Below are positions 42,825-54,407 of a stretch of 64,000 nt of DNA, in pieces (the first letter of the stretch is position 1; the number at the start of each line of letters is the position of its first letter). Source of the stretch: Umbilicaria muhlenbergii (lineage: Eukaryota > Ascomycota > Lecanoromycetes > Umbilicariales > Umbilicariaceae); NCBI GenBank assembly GCA_000611775.1, contig KK106981.1:7400312-7464311 (forward strand). Direction: 5' to 3'. The notes beneath the pieces are model-generated. The model worked only from the letters and a program-made list of their open reading frames with translations. It was not told the DNA's origin and made no database searches. Made by a program: the position numbers and the translations under genes.

Positions 42825-43676
42825 GTGCCAACCCCCCCCTTTGCATGTAAACAACGCGCTGACACGTCTGCAGGCTTCTTAAACCCTTCCTCCTCGTCCT
42901 CCCCGTCCTCCTTAATGTCCCCGTCGCTCCCCTCGCCGTCGCCCCCTACGCCCCCCACGCCCCTTATAGCCCCCTATAGCCCCCCTATCGCCGCCGACAC
43001 CCTCACACCATCCCCGGACATGATGTCTGGGCTATACACCCCCACCCCCCCAAACTTTATAGAGGTCTGAGAACGTCTCTTTTCCGCCTGTGAGACAGGT
43101 GCTCACTGCCGCCGACTTTGAGGCATACTGGCCGCACGTCGATAACGTCTGGTCGTCGTCCAGGAAGGTCCGGACCTATCCTGACTGAACGGTGGCCTAC
43201 TTCCGCTGTCAACAGCATAGGAAGAGGGACCATAGGCTGAAAGGAGAGGGAACAGGCCTTTGAAAGAGGCAGAAGCCCTCCTTTTCAGTCATTGATTGCT
43301 CAATGGAGATTCAGGTGGTCACTGAGGCGGAGAATTGAGGTAAGCCTACCCCCGATCTACAGTACACTACTAATGACTTACAGGTTCAGGAGATCTGCGA
43401 CTCCCTTCTTCAGCGCTACTACCGACTAGAAGAGGCAGCGGCAGAGCTCTCAGAGCAGGCAAGAGACTCACTTTTCGTGAGGTGGATTACCCATTTGGGT
43501 AAAGTCACAGGTCCCATAAGGAAAATGAGGGTTTTGAAGGTTTTGAGGGGGCTTCCAGAGCTCCCCTGGGCGTGGGTGGAGGCCACAGACTCCCAGCTAC
43601 ACTTGAAGGGGACTACAGAGTCTCGACTGGACGAGCGGAGGCGTGAACGCGCTGGGGCAATGCCTGGGGAATGAGG
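42825..43676 (+). pseudogene. Degraded ORF inside the outer element, family unknown
   Basis: A Pro/Ser-rich frame (42825-43070) is followed in another phase by coherent protein-like sequence: DFEAYWPHVDNVWSSSRKVR, then TVAYFRCQQHRKRDHR, then SFSVIDCSMEIQVV. After a possible short intron (GGTAAGCC...TTACAG, about 43338-43382) it resumes as VQEICDSLLQRYYRLEEAAA, RDSLFVRWITHLGK and LDERRRERAGAM, ending at 43676. Three in-frame stops interrupt the middle part, all TGA. I do not recognise the family. It may be the element's own protein or a captured gene piece. Confidence 0.4.
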
Positions 43677-43970
43677 CCGCGACGACGACAGCGAGCTGGA
43701 GGGGTAGGGGGGGCGGCGGGGAGCTTGAGGAGCAGTGAGGGCAAGGGGTGAACAGCGTTAAGAGGGTGGCTGTATCTACTTGCAATATATTCTATTTAAT
43801 CAACTCCATTTCTTACCCTTCTAATTTTTAAAGTAGAATTACCGTATTTGGAAAAGTCAGGCTTGGAAAAGTCAGGCTTATTAAGCTGTATGGTATTAAA
43901 TTCTAGCGTGGCTGCAGAATAGAAACTCCCCGCCGTTGCCTATCCTGCGGCGTTGCTGGGTACATTACGT

Positions 43971-44746
43971 TACAGTCTTCGCAACCAAACTTGCGTAAAC
44001 CAGACGGAGACGTGTCAGTGAATCAATCTTCAGTAAATTAATCTGTTATAGTGCGGACAGCATCACCCTTCACAGTAAATGCTTCGCAAGGCTAAGGTTA
44101 AGACGGAAGCTGCGAAAAAGATCACGTTATCAATGGTGAAATGCGGTTCTGCCCCTCAAACAACAAGCTCTTATCAAAGCTTCCTCTCTCTTCAAATACG
44201 GGACGCCACTAGAACGCCCTTCATACCAATTCCCAATTCCAACGTCCGTCAGTAACGCAAAAAGGTCACAGCATTTAAGAGCCCGCGTAAGTCGTCCATG
44301 CTTGACATACGATAACCTTCCGCAGGCGGGCTTCCGGTTGCGAGGGATACGGAGATGAACGGCCTGTCTGATGACTGCATTTTAGGTGTCGAACTCGGTG
44401 TTCTCGCAGGTGCCACCGGGGGATCAGGGACTAGGGGTGATGTCAGAATACAAGGTCATCCACGGATCTAGTGTAGGTTCTGTGCATGGGGTTGTGCATA
44501 CCATGGGCTCTTAGTACTCGATCGATATCGCCGGCGTCGTTGATGGCGGATGTAGTCCCCAAAAAAAATTCATTCAGCCGCGAAGGTTGAAACGGTTCCG
44601 TTTCCGCGCCGAAAGTCCCAACGCCTTTGAAACCAGTCGACCACAGCGATGACTCCCATGAGGGATTCGAAACGACATTCCCTAGATACCATTCTCTGCT
44701 CCAACCCCACCCCTCCCCATCTACGCTCACGCTCTGAGCTTCCCCC
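43971..44746. other. Gene-free stretch between the transposon nest and COX16
   Basis: 776 bp with no convincing gene. The 106-codon minus-strand frame at 44443-44763 overlaps the COX16 last exon in another phase and is a shadow. I checked the T-loop-like GTTTCGAATCC near 44,660 for a tRNA and found no supporting stems. Confidence 0.45.
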
Positions 44747-45213
44747 TCACAAAATCCCATCATGTTCCCCCTTTAACCGCTTAACCCTCTTATTCTCCCA
44801 ACTATCCAAATCCTATCCCCCGCAACCCCAGTCAGCGCATCCCTTAACCTCACTCCACTCCAGTCCATCCCACGCCACTCCTCCCCTCCCCTCCCCTCTC
44901 CCTACAAAAAAAAAGCCAATCACCCACTCACCTTAGCAGCCAAACGATAATACTCCTCATTCAAATCGACCTTCCGCCTATCCTTGCCAATCCCCAACTC
45001 CTCCTCCTTAGTCAACTGCCTAACCTTCCGATCATGTCTCTCATACCTGATCGCCGTGGCCGGGGTGAGGAAGAAGGAGCCGGCGACCATGGTGAAGATG
45101 AAGGGGAGGCCGAAGAGCAGGAAGGGGTGGCGTTGGAGGGAGGAGCGGTAGGTGGCGGCGATGGTGGAGTTGTAGGAGGAAGGGCGGAACTTCTTGGACT
45201 GGAAGACGGGCAT
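44747..45213 (-). CDS. COX16: Cytochrome c oxidase assembly protein Cox16
   Basis: Cox16 is a small inner-membrane protein needed for assembly of complex IV (Cox1/Cox2 maturation). Two exons join in phase: 45213-44932 (94 codons) and 44812-44747 (22 codons), giving 115 residues. MPVFQSKKFRPSSYNSTIAA starts the protein. A single membrane span (PFLLFGLPFIFTMVAGSFFL) is followed by TPATAIRYERHDRKVRQL and EEYYRLAAK. The last exon supplies DLDSWENKRVKRLKGEHDGI, the conserved tail. The 119-nt intron is G-rich on the coding strand. Codons are almost all C-ending up to the end of the membrane span, then G- or T-ending. Confidence 0.94.
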
Positions 45214-45676
45214 GGTGGGGTGATGGTGGGTGTTGTTGGGCTTGTGAGGAGGCGAGGTTGGAAGTGGGGGGTTAAGCATGTAGGTAGTGCTAGGTTTCGA
45301 TCCGTGAGATTATTATGTAAGCGCTTCTTTGGGACAAGCTTCGATTCCATGCCAGGGGACCACTCAGCCTCAAGCTAGGGCAGTGAGCACCAAGACTTTT
45401 ACATGTTCTATCGGCCTGCTTCGAAGATCCTCGATCATAAGACTAAGATAAGCTGCAACTGGAGCGCCTGTGAAGGCTTTCACCCGCCGCGCATAGTAGC
45501 TAACTCTACGGAGGACGCGCCATCTACCAATGATGACGTGGAGACACCACCAATCTATCTACCCTCTCCAATCATCTTCTTCTCTTTACAACAGATCCCA
45601 GAACTCCATGGGGGGATCAATGCGGCGCTTTCATCACAAAAGTTCAGGGTCTCATAATTCCACACCAAAAAATTCG
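45214..45676. other. COX16 upstream region and importin 3' flank
   Basis: 463 bp between two genes on the minus strand. No coding frame, repeat or RNA gene is convincing. Confidence 0.45.
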
Positions 45677-48600
45677 TTAATGCGAGCCGCCGTTTGTCTG
45701 GGCGGCGGCTGCTGCTGCTGCTGCCACGGCGTTTGCTTCCGCTTGATGGATGACGCCTTGTACGATCTGCTGCTCTTCTGCGCTGAGGATTTTGGTGAGA
45801 GTATCGTAGACATTTGGCTGTTCGCGTTGGAGCTCTGTTGGAAGCATGGTAGTCAGCTAGCAGGCTCGCAACAGATACGGGATGCAGCACAGGTAGTAGT
45901 AAGGGGGCAAGCATACTCATCAAGGTGTCTTTGAATAGTCCATAGGGTTCTACCTTGTCCAGTGGCGTTTCCAGCAAGCCCTCTTCTTCGAGCTCGTCGT
46001 CGTCTTCATCGCCAACACTCCCGAATTTTTGAGCCTTAATTCATTCTGTCAGCCAAGTTCGGTGATTCGTCTGGAAATCATCATGGCCTACCTCTTCGTT
46101 CAAAAACTCTAGATATGCAGCACTCTCATCTTTGACATCACCCTCGTCGGCATCACCATCGACAGCCCACTCTACATCGCCTTCCCACTCCTCCTCCTCC
46201 CCGTCTTCATCGTCTTCGTTCAGCGTAAAGTCATCCTCTTTCGTAACCTCTTCCCGATCTAGTCTCGTTAGCGTTTCGGATTGCTAAATTCACTGGTCAT
46301 GGTACTCACTCTTCATCGCTGCAGGCAAGGTCTGGAACAACCGAACGACACCTTGCAGGAGCCTTGGCCAGCCTTGCTGCACACTACTAGGGACGTCCTG
46401 AACTCGTAATGTAAGTAGCGCGCTGATGGCTACAATTGACAACTTCTTGTCGTGTACCCGTGTGAAGCTCTCTATGTTGGAGAACCAAGAGCTGAAGAAC
46501 TTGTTGGTCCATCCGTTCGACTCCAACACTCGTAGAGCTAGGACGGGATTGTAGTAGATGGTGTTGATTACCATCTCCATAAGATGGATGCGGTATGATT
46601 TCACTTTAGGCTCGTCGCTCAAGATGACCGTCATAGCTAACTCGACGAATTTGGGGATGTACTGATCGATATGCCCGCGAAGGTTGAGCATTATCGCTTC
46701 GGCGAGTTTGCAGCCGTATATGCGATCCATTCCCCCTACTTTCTCATCGTGGAAGATATCCTCTACCATACTGACTATCGCCTGGATATAAGCCGGATTT
46801 TGTATCATGGTGTCGGCCCCGTAGGATATGAAGTTATCCAAGGCAGGTAGCATGTCTATCAGGATAATTAGCGCCATATTACCTTCGATTGTGTACCAAA
46901 ATTTTGCCCACATGGGCAATACATAGTTTTAAAACATCTCGAGGTTCTACAACTCACCCTCCAAATACAACTCCGCACCCGCTTTGAAGGTCTTGTGCAT
47001 CAGCTCGAAAGCTTGCCACATCGTTGGCGATATAGCTTTGGCAGCAAAAGTGCAGCTGTCAATGATCTCGAAGACTTCGTTGTAGAGATCTAAAAATGAT
47101 TAGCATACCGGAATTTGCCCTAATTCGGCTCGACCTTACCATAGAGCTTGTTTTCAAGCGTGATGGTAACAACGGGCATAAGTATGGTCTCAAGGTGTAG
47201 CAACACGTCTGGTGTACTCTCTAGAGTGAGTATAAGAGTGCCAATTGTCTGCAGTACACCAAGCGCTGTTATGCTCTTATCATCAAGAAAGTCCCCATAG
47301 GTCTCGTCCTCTTCCTTGGAGTTGTTCCGCTCCAGAAGCTCTCGGACTATCCGGAGATACGTATCTCGTAGCTGTTCACTGAGTGCTACCGCGAAAGGTG
47401 TAAGCTCAGTAGCAAACACCTCAACGAAGTCCTCCATGACATTCGCCAAAGCGTCTACATCTACTTCGTTCGCTAGCTTCAGGAGTTGCTGCATAATCTG
47501 GGGAATGTTCTGCTGCATCGATGTCCGAATGACCTCGTGTCGAATCAGGGGTTGTAGTGCAAGGGCAGCCTCCACGCGAACCGGAAGCTCGGGGTCGGCC
47601 ATCGATTCCAGAATGTTACGATATATGACGAGGAGGTTGGCGGGGTCTTTGAAATCAAGTTGCTCGAATTTCTGCAGCGTGTCGCAAGCTCGTGCACGCA
47701 GGAACCCGTGTGGACTCCTGAACTCTGGGAAAACGTGACGGACGAAGAAATATTCAACCTGGTCTGCAATGGGGCTCTTCTTGCCAAGGATAACAGCTGC
47801 CAACGTTCCAATCATACGCAGCGCACCCTCTTTTTCTCGTGGATTCTTCTGATCGTCAGGAGCCAGCTCATACTTGTTGACAATGCCATTGACGAAATTC
47901 AGTATGATAAAGGTTTGCTTTTTGCGGCTCTTCGTTAAAGACACTAGGAAATTCGTTGCAGCGACATCGGGAGCAGAGACCTCCTCGTAGAAATTTAGCT
48001 TACGGTGGAGGTATTCCGGAGGATCATTCTCGAAGAGTTCGAGGTCCTCATCGGACTGACACAGAATAGGGAAGAGCACGTGAGAGATCAGATTATCCAT
48101 GTGTGGCTTGAGATGGCTCCACATTGACTTCGGCTTGACACATTCGTCCAGAAAGCTGAGTGTGTAGGAAAGAGAGGGCTTGCTGAGCCATGTTGTTTTC
48201 GAAACCCACTTCTCGATTTGCTGCAGGTATCCCTTAAGAATCTCAGGAGCGAAGCTGGCTATAAAAGTCTTCGAGAACTCGGTGTAGTCCTGACCGTTGT
48301 TCTTGGAAAGTGTACCTGGATTGCCATATCTACGACATCAGTCAGCGAAGAATTCGAGCATTTCAGGCCCAGTGGCCTTACCGCACGAAGAGTCGGTTCA
48401 AGTTTGCATATGCCCATTTCTTCGCCTTCCACCAGTGGTTGTTTTCCCGTTCCTCCAAGTCCTCCGAGAGCGCATTAGGTGGTGGCTCCTTCGCCACAAC
48501 CCGCAGGAATAAGGTGCACCATGCGACCATGGTCTCCTGGCTCATAAGGAAGGCGGGAAGTTCGAACTGCGGTCATGCTTTAGCTTCTTTAACCCGACTA

Positions 48601-49363
48601 GTTTCCCTGATCCGTCACTAACATATATTGCGTGCTTGTATGCTTTCATGGTAATCCGTAGCATCTCCCCCGCCTCAAGACTTGTCTCATCCACCAGCCG
48701 CGTTCCGATGCTCAGCAGCTGAGGAAATGAGATCTGAACGATGTGATTGAAGTCCTCCCGGGTCTCTCCAGTCTTGAATCTGTAGGTTCGACATAATGCA
48801 AGCATGCACTGTAATCCTGCAAAGACTGAATTGGCATCGTTGGTGTTGAGCAATCCAGTAGTGATGTCCATGAAGTTGGGCCATTTGGCAGGAAAGTCAT
48901 ATTGTAGGATTTTCTGCAGTATAGGGATAAGCTGTGATCGAACTTGCGGTGGTGATGAGGCTAGGACAGGAAGCAGGCGGTTGCGAAACGAGAGCTTCTC
49001 GTCTTCTGGGATCTGCTTGTGGATTGGAGATTCGTCACTAGGCGACCAAGCCCGGTTGACTCGGTTTTTCAGGTAGACGACAGCTATGAGAACTTCAGCA
49101 TTTTGACGCCGCTTGGTTTAATGGCGTTGTACGTACTGGAGAGCCGGACACCATTATCTTGCTCAACTTGGAGTATGTCGAGGAGTGCATTGGTGAACCC
49201 TGGTTGTTCCTCCGCCTGTGACACCCACCATCAGCCATGCTTGAGTAGCTCCTGACCACTGTGCAGGACGTACATATTTAAGATCAAGCTCTGCTTGTCG
49301 CCGTGCGTCCGCGTTCGGGTTCAGTGTTGACTGTATGCGGCTGCGCAAACCCCCAGCATCCAT
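45677..49363 (-). CDS. NMD5: Importin-beta family karyopherin (importin-7/8, Nmd5/Sxm1 type)
   Basis: This karyopherin carries cargo through nuclear pores; Nmd5 imports Hog1, TFIIS and other proteins. Ten exons join in phase: 49363-49274, 49215-49137, 49083-48623, 48566-48382, 48329-47140, 47089-46958, 46855-46310, 46258-46092, 46034-45917 and 45834-45677, giving 1,041 residues, the family length. The Ran-binding N-terminal HEAT repeat starts MDAGGLRSRIQSTLNPNADA, and VVYLKNRVNRAW, FPAKWPNF and LRARACDTLQKFEQLDF are family marks. An acidic loop (DDEDGEEEEWEGDVEWAVD) lies near the C-terminus. The gene name is by similarity to yeast; Nmd5 and Sxm1 are paralogues, so the symbol could be either. 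Confidence 0.9.
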
Positions 49364-49816
49364 CTTAGAATCACCTACAGCGCAGTGCGCTCAAGATATG
49401 CCCTGAAGCTTAAGGGCGATGGCGAGGCTGGGGCCAGGATTACAGGATGTCGGCTTCCAGTAGCAATAGCCGACTTTGAAACGCAATTGGTGTGACTTGT
49501 GGTCGGACTTGGTGAAGGTCTCCTCGAGTCAGCAAAATTTATCGTACCTTAGATAATTCTCCGACACTCCGTCGGGAGATCGCTAGTCCAGGTACGAAAG
49601 TTATTTACCACGAGGAATACAACAAAGCGCTACAAGCCGGAAGTCGACGGATTATTTTCCTAGTCAGCACGAGATGCAGTGCTATTGGATCACGGTTGAA
49701 GCACTTTGGTTCTGTTGGCCATATTGACCTCCGTGCCTCTGCAAGTGCTGCGCAACAAGTAACATTCATAGGTCTACTACAGGGTGAGAAGCCTCGCTCT
49801 ATCCAGTGACTGCAAC
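49364..49816. other. Importin upstream region and SKI2 3' flank
   Basis: 453 bp between two minus-strand genes. No coding frame, repeat or RNA gene is convincing. Confidence 0.45.
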
Positions 49817-52800
49817 CTACATATACAATGAAGCCACCGCTGTGATGTCTCTCTTAATCATCTCTTGCGCTGTCTGCATCTTGGCGAAGAGAGTAGGGTC
49901 TCCGATAATCCTTGCTGCATTTTTCACCTCCCTGCAAGTCTCGTCAAGCCGGGTGATGACCCGCACTATAGTCCCTTCCAATACATCTGTGAGATCTGTG
50001 ATACGGTTGAACGACATCCCCCTTGCCCACTCATACACGACCTCGACCAGTCCGAAGCGTGGCCGGCTGACGAAATCATTAGAGTCGTCGCTCGATAGGA
50101 TGACCTGGTGTTCCGTCTGGAAAGCGTTTACTCTCTCGGAAATCTTGATAATGGTTTTCTTGCCCTTCTCTAAACTAGGTGTGAGGGTGGGCTCCACATC
50201 CGTCTTTTCTTGGAATACAAAGGCTGACAATAGGGCAACGATCTCCTCTGGCTCGAAGTCCGCAAGCACATTCTCCAGGATGAGCTCTGTGAGGACCAGT
50301 TCGTCGGCCGAGTGGATCTGTGAAACGGTGTTAGCACTGTAGTCATATGATGCCTTGCGATAAGGTTATCATTACCTCACAAGCTACCTTCCCTTTAAGC
50401 TCAACCCGAGAATTGGGATCAATGAACCCCAAGTCTTTTAGGACCGCTATACGTTGCTCGTAATCCGGTAAGAGCTGCAAATTTTGATCAGACATAAGCT
50501 GTCTTAGCTGATCGATGTTTTCTTTAATGAGCCATTCGTCATGGCACATCGCAAACTGCATTGTGTTAGTGATTTTGAAAGATGTCCGAAAGTTCAGAAC
50601 CTTACGTGTTTGACAAAGTTGGGGCAGCTAATGCAATGAACGTTCTCAGCTATGGCGGCCTCATGCTTGCGGGCATCCAAGACATCTCTTGATTGTAAAT
50701 CTTGGATACGGGCCCAGTCAAGCTCGTCCCAATAAGCGGTAATCCATGAAGCACAAATCTCCGCAAGCTCTGCTTTCGCAAATTTTACTGCCTCTTCAAT
50801 TTGCTTCAGTGTTTTGGTGAGATCGATCTACGAGAAGTGTCAATAATACCTTTTCTGATTCGCAGAGACCATATGGGTCCCTTAACCTTCACTATTGTCT
50901 TGGTAATGCACTCAATGTCATTCAAAGGTATGTTCATCGCTTTCAGCTTCATTTCCTCCGCCGTCGTAGGCAATTTGCCGAAGAAGTTTCGGAATTTTGG
51001 CAGGTACGGTAGAATATCAACCGATTGTCGGTTTTCGATGGTTGGCCCGATTGACATGACCTCGACTATTGGTGCAAGTCCTCTGCTAACGCCCTCATGG
51101 AGAAGAATACCTGCTGTGCGGACACCATCCTGCATTTGCACGTTAGCGTCTCAGTGGTGGCATAGGGCAAGTATTTTATAGTATAGGGTAATTATGATAC
51201 CTTTCGAAATACAATCAACCGTCTGGGAGCAAACATTCGTCTACCCACTGGAGAGTTTAAAAGGCCTAAGTGTAAGTCTAGAGTCCGTGACTGATAGGCC
51301 ATAGAGGCTTCGTGACACAAGTTAAGGTCGACATCGCAGATCTCGCAAGGCTCCCGCTTGATCTTCGCAAGATCCGCCTCGGAAAGCTTTACTTGCTTTT
51401 CATGTTCTGGTAGTAATGCCTGGGTGGCATTCTCACTGAAACTTCTCTTGATCATTTCTTCTATTTTGAGCGCTTCCACACGCAGCAGGTTCAGGATCAT
51501 GTTGTATGTCAACCGGAATTGCGATCGTAGCTTCGTCGGATCACCAAGGATCATTTGCCTTAGGGTTGCAACGGGTGGAGCTTCATCACTCCCAGGCGCT
51601 ACAATGATGACACTGCCCACGGGATCAAGGCCTCGTCGGCCTGCTCTTCCCGCCATCTGTGTATATTCTCCAGGTAGAAGGTCCCTGAACGCGCGACCGT
51701 CATGCTTACGGAAACCGGAAAATACCACTGTTCGCGTAGGGAGATTGAGACCCATGGCGAAGGTTTCTGTCGCAAAGAGTACCTTCACCAATGTTTTGGC
51801 GAACAAAATCTCGACAACTTCCTTGACAATGGGCAGGAGGCCACCATGGTGGACAGCTATACCTCGACTCAGTAATTCTCGTAGACGTCTGATTTGGGGC
51901 AGGATGCGATCTTCCGGTTTCAATCGGGCAATTGACCGCTCGATGATCATGTGAATGGCGCTTTTCTCGGAAGCGGTACAGAAGTCAAGGGTTGATAAGG
52001 CATCTGCATTTTCCTCACACCTCTTTTTCGAGAAGACAAAGATGCAAGCAGGTAGCAGATCCTCCTTTCTCAGGTGTTGGACCAAATGAACCCATGTATT
52101 CCTATCCTGGGCTGCAGTCGTTCTCCCTCCGCCTCGTCCAGTTCGCGCAATATTGCCTCTGCCTTGCTGCGGTTGACCTCTGCCACGTTGCTGTGGTCCG
52201 CCGCGTTGCCGTGCGCCACCGCGCTGCTGGCCCCCCCGCTGCGGGCCACCTCTTTGTTGACCACCGCGCTGATTCTGCAGAGGGCCTCCTCGGCTATTCG
52301 CGCCGCCACGCTGGGCTGGCGGTGGCTCGAGTGCTGCAGGGGGTTTGATCTTGTCCTTGCCTGATAATGCATCATTCGCCTCTTTCCAACTCTTCTCAAG
52401 GAATTTCTTGTCAGCATTTACTATCTTGTGCATCGCCTTATTTGCCCAAAGGTAGTGCTCCAAAGGCACAGGGCGCTTTGGCGTTGAGATGACATAGATA
52501 TCCTTCTTTTTCGTACGTCCAACCCAGGATGCGAATTCATAGGTATTAGGCACCGTCGCGGATAGTAGTATCAGAGTAACGTGCTCAGGCAACATGATGA
52601 TAACCTCTTCCCAGACCACACCTCGCTCGAGGTCATTCACATAGTGTACTTCGTCAAAGATGACAAACTCGACATCCCTGATCAAATCTGCTCCTCGATA
52701 GAGCATGCTCCTCAGGATCTCCGTAGTCATTATAAGGCAACTTGCTTCTGGGTTGATCTGAACATCTCCCGTCAAGATGCCAACGTCTTCGAATTCGTGC

Positions 52801-53998
52801 CTAAAATCCCTGAACTTTTGATTACTGAGCGCTTTGATTGGGGAGGTGTAGATGGCTTTGGTCATGTGCTTCGCAGCCAATGCTATAGCATACTCCGCGA
52901 CCACTGTCTTTCCAGCAGAGGTGTGGGCAGCGACAAAAACCGAATCACCGTTTTCAAGGTGATATACTGCCTCTTTTTGGAAGGTGTCAAGCTCAAACGG
53001 CCATTCCCTCGCCATGTTTGGTACAAGTTCCCGAAAGTTGGTGATGTTTCTGTTGACGTCCACCATGTGCGCCCATTCTCGCCCTCCTTTACGTGTTGTG
53101 GATGTGGCGAGTGGTCCGTGAGGTTCAAGAGCAGGAAATTCTACCGGTAGAAGGGAGTCGATGTCTTCTTCCGACTCCCCAGAATCATTCTCGTCACGAT
53201 GTATGTCATCCCCGGCACCATTTGCTATAGGCTCATCTTCACCATCGGATCCTACTTTGTCCTCTGGCTGTTCCCCCAACGATTCTTCAACCTCTTTTGC
53301 CTCCTCTTCGTCAACCTTCAGCGTAGATTTTGTAAGGTTGAGGCCTCTCGAAAAGCCAGGAGCTATTCGAAGTAGTCCTCCATCAGCGCCGAAGTCAATG
53401 ACCCGACTCAAAGTATTGCCTTGTGCACCATTCGCTCTCTGATTCTCCTGAAGGGCTTTATCCTCTATAGCTGCCACCGCTTGAACGCCATCAAGTCCAC
53501 CAGGCACAAACGGGAAGAAACCCGCCGCCCCTCGGACAAAATCTGCTCTATTCGCGGGCTTTCGTAAGAGGGACGTAGAATTCTTAGCCGTCGCGCTATT
53601 TGCAGGCACTGTAACCTCCTTGTAGCCCGTAACCCTTCCCTCCAAACCCTCCCGTGTAAAGCGTACGATTGTTCGGGTCTGCGTGGGTGCGAGCTCGAAG
53701 AGGTCCGTATAATCTACTGCAGTCTCCCATCTCCTGCGTAGACAAATTAGAGCCCTGGCCCAACAAAATCGGTTTATACTTACTGCTGGAGCCTGTTGAG
53801 CCAGGCCGTACTGAATGATGTAGATGGATTGAGGAAGCGCGCCTCAAGGTCTTTCTTCAGCTCACCATCACTGTGTTTCGATCGCTTTCGGGGCCTCTGT
53901 TGGTCCAGCAGTTGATCAATACTGTCATATTCTTGGTTTTCGTCACCGCCGTTACGAATCGAGAGCCTGCCGATGGCTCTTAATAGATCTGTTGCCAT
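49817..53998 (-). CDS. SKI2: Ski2 RNA helicase of the cytoplasmic exosome adaptor
   Basis: Ski2 with Ski3 and Ski8 feeds mRNA to the cytoplasmic exosome for 3'-5' decay. Six exons join in phase: 53998-53784, 53733-51201, 51129-50887, 50827-50606, 50555-50376 and 50317-49817, giving 1,297 residues. Helicase motifs are intact: [10 protein letters not shown] (Q-like), [15 protein letters not shown] (I), [10 protein letters not shown] (DEVH box), LLSATVPN (III), AVHHGGLLP, and [12 protein letters not shown] (VI). A long RGG-rich insert (about 52,105-52,320, residues ~545-615) separates the two RecA lobes. The arch and C-terminal DSHCT domain follow, ending [13 protein letters not shown]. The 59-nt intron 50828-50886 was chosen because reading through it breaks the conserved sequence. 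Confidence 0.96.
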
Positions 53999-54407
53999 TG
54001 TAAACGTCGCCCCGTAACAACGTGATCACATAATCCTGAACTAGGATACGTTCAAAAGACCGTGAGACCAGCAATAATGCACCAGCGTCTGCTAAATATA
54101 GCTTTAGGAGAGCATCATAACATTTGGTGCGGGAAACGGAGGATGGCACTTTCTACTCCAACAATCATAACCCAAACCGTCTACGTGGATGATAGAGAAA
54201 TTTACTTTCCATTCATTGTTGTTTTTTGGCCATGAATCGAGCATGACATCTTGTGCAAGCCTCACAGATACAGCCTAAGTTGCAAGTGTTTCGTATCCCC
54301 AAAAAACATGCAGTACGAGTGGTTGAATTCAATGCCTGGACCTCCAGCAACCTTACGCCTGACACCTATGCTAGAATAGCAATCTCCGTAGATGCTGTCC
54401 AAGTTTT
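53999..54407. other. SKI2 upstream region and CSM3 3' flank
   Basis: 409 bp between two minus-strand genes. No coding frame, repeat or RNA gene is convincing. Confidence 0.45.

Larger units (their letters stand above)
41672..43970. mobile_element. TA-flanked DNA transposon with long inverted repeats, split by a second element
   Basis: The left end ACGTAATGTACCCAGCAACG continues to CCGCAGGATAGGCAACG and is matched by the reverse complement of the right end (43934-43970). TA borders both sides (41670-41671, 43971-43972), as in Tc1/mariner-pogo elements. The left repeat is interrupted by another element and resumes at about 42744: GGGAGTTTCTATTCTGCAGC, through AATTTAATACCATACAGC, is matched at 43850-43930. 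The total repeat is about 110 bp. The interior holds degraded coding sequence on the plus strand (42825-43676) that I cannot assign to a family. Confidence 0.8.

Noticed and set aside
44640-44690. tRNA-like T-loop (GTTTCGAATCC) on the minus strand
   Set aside because: The flanking bases do not pair to form a T-stem or acceptor stem, and no anticodon arm is visible.
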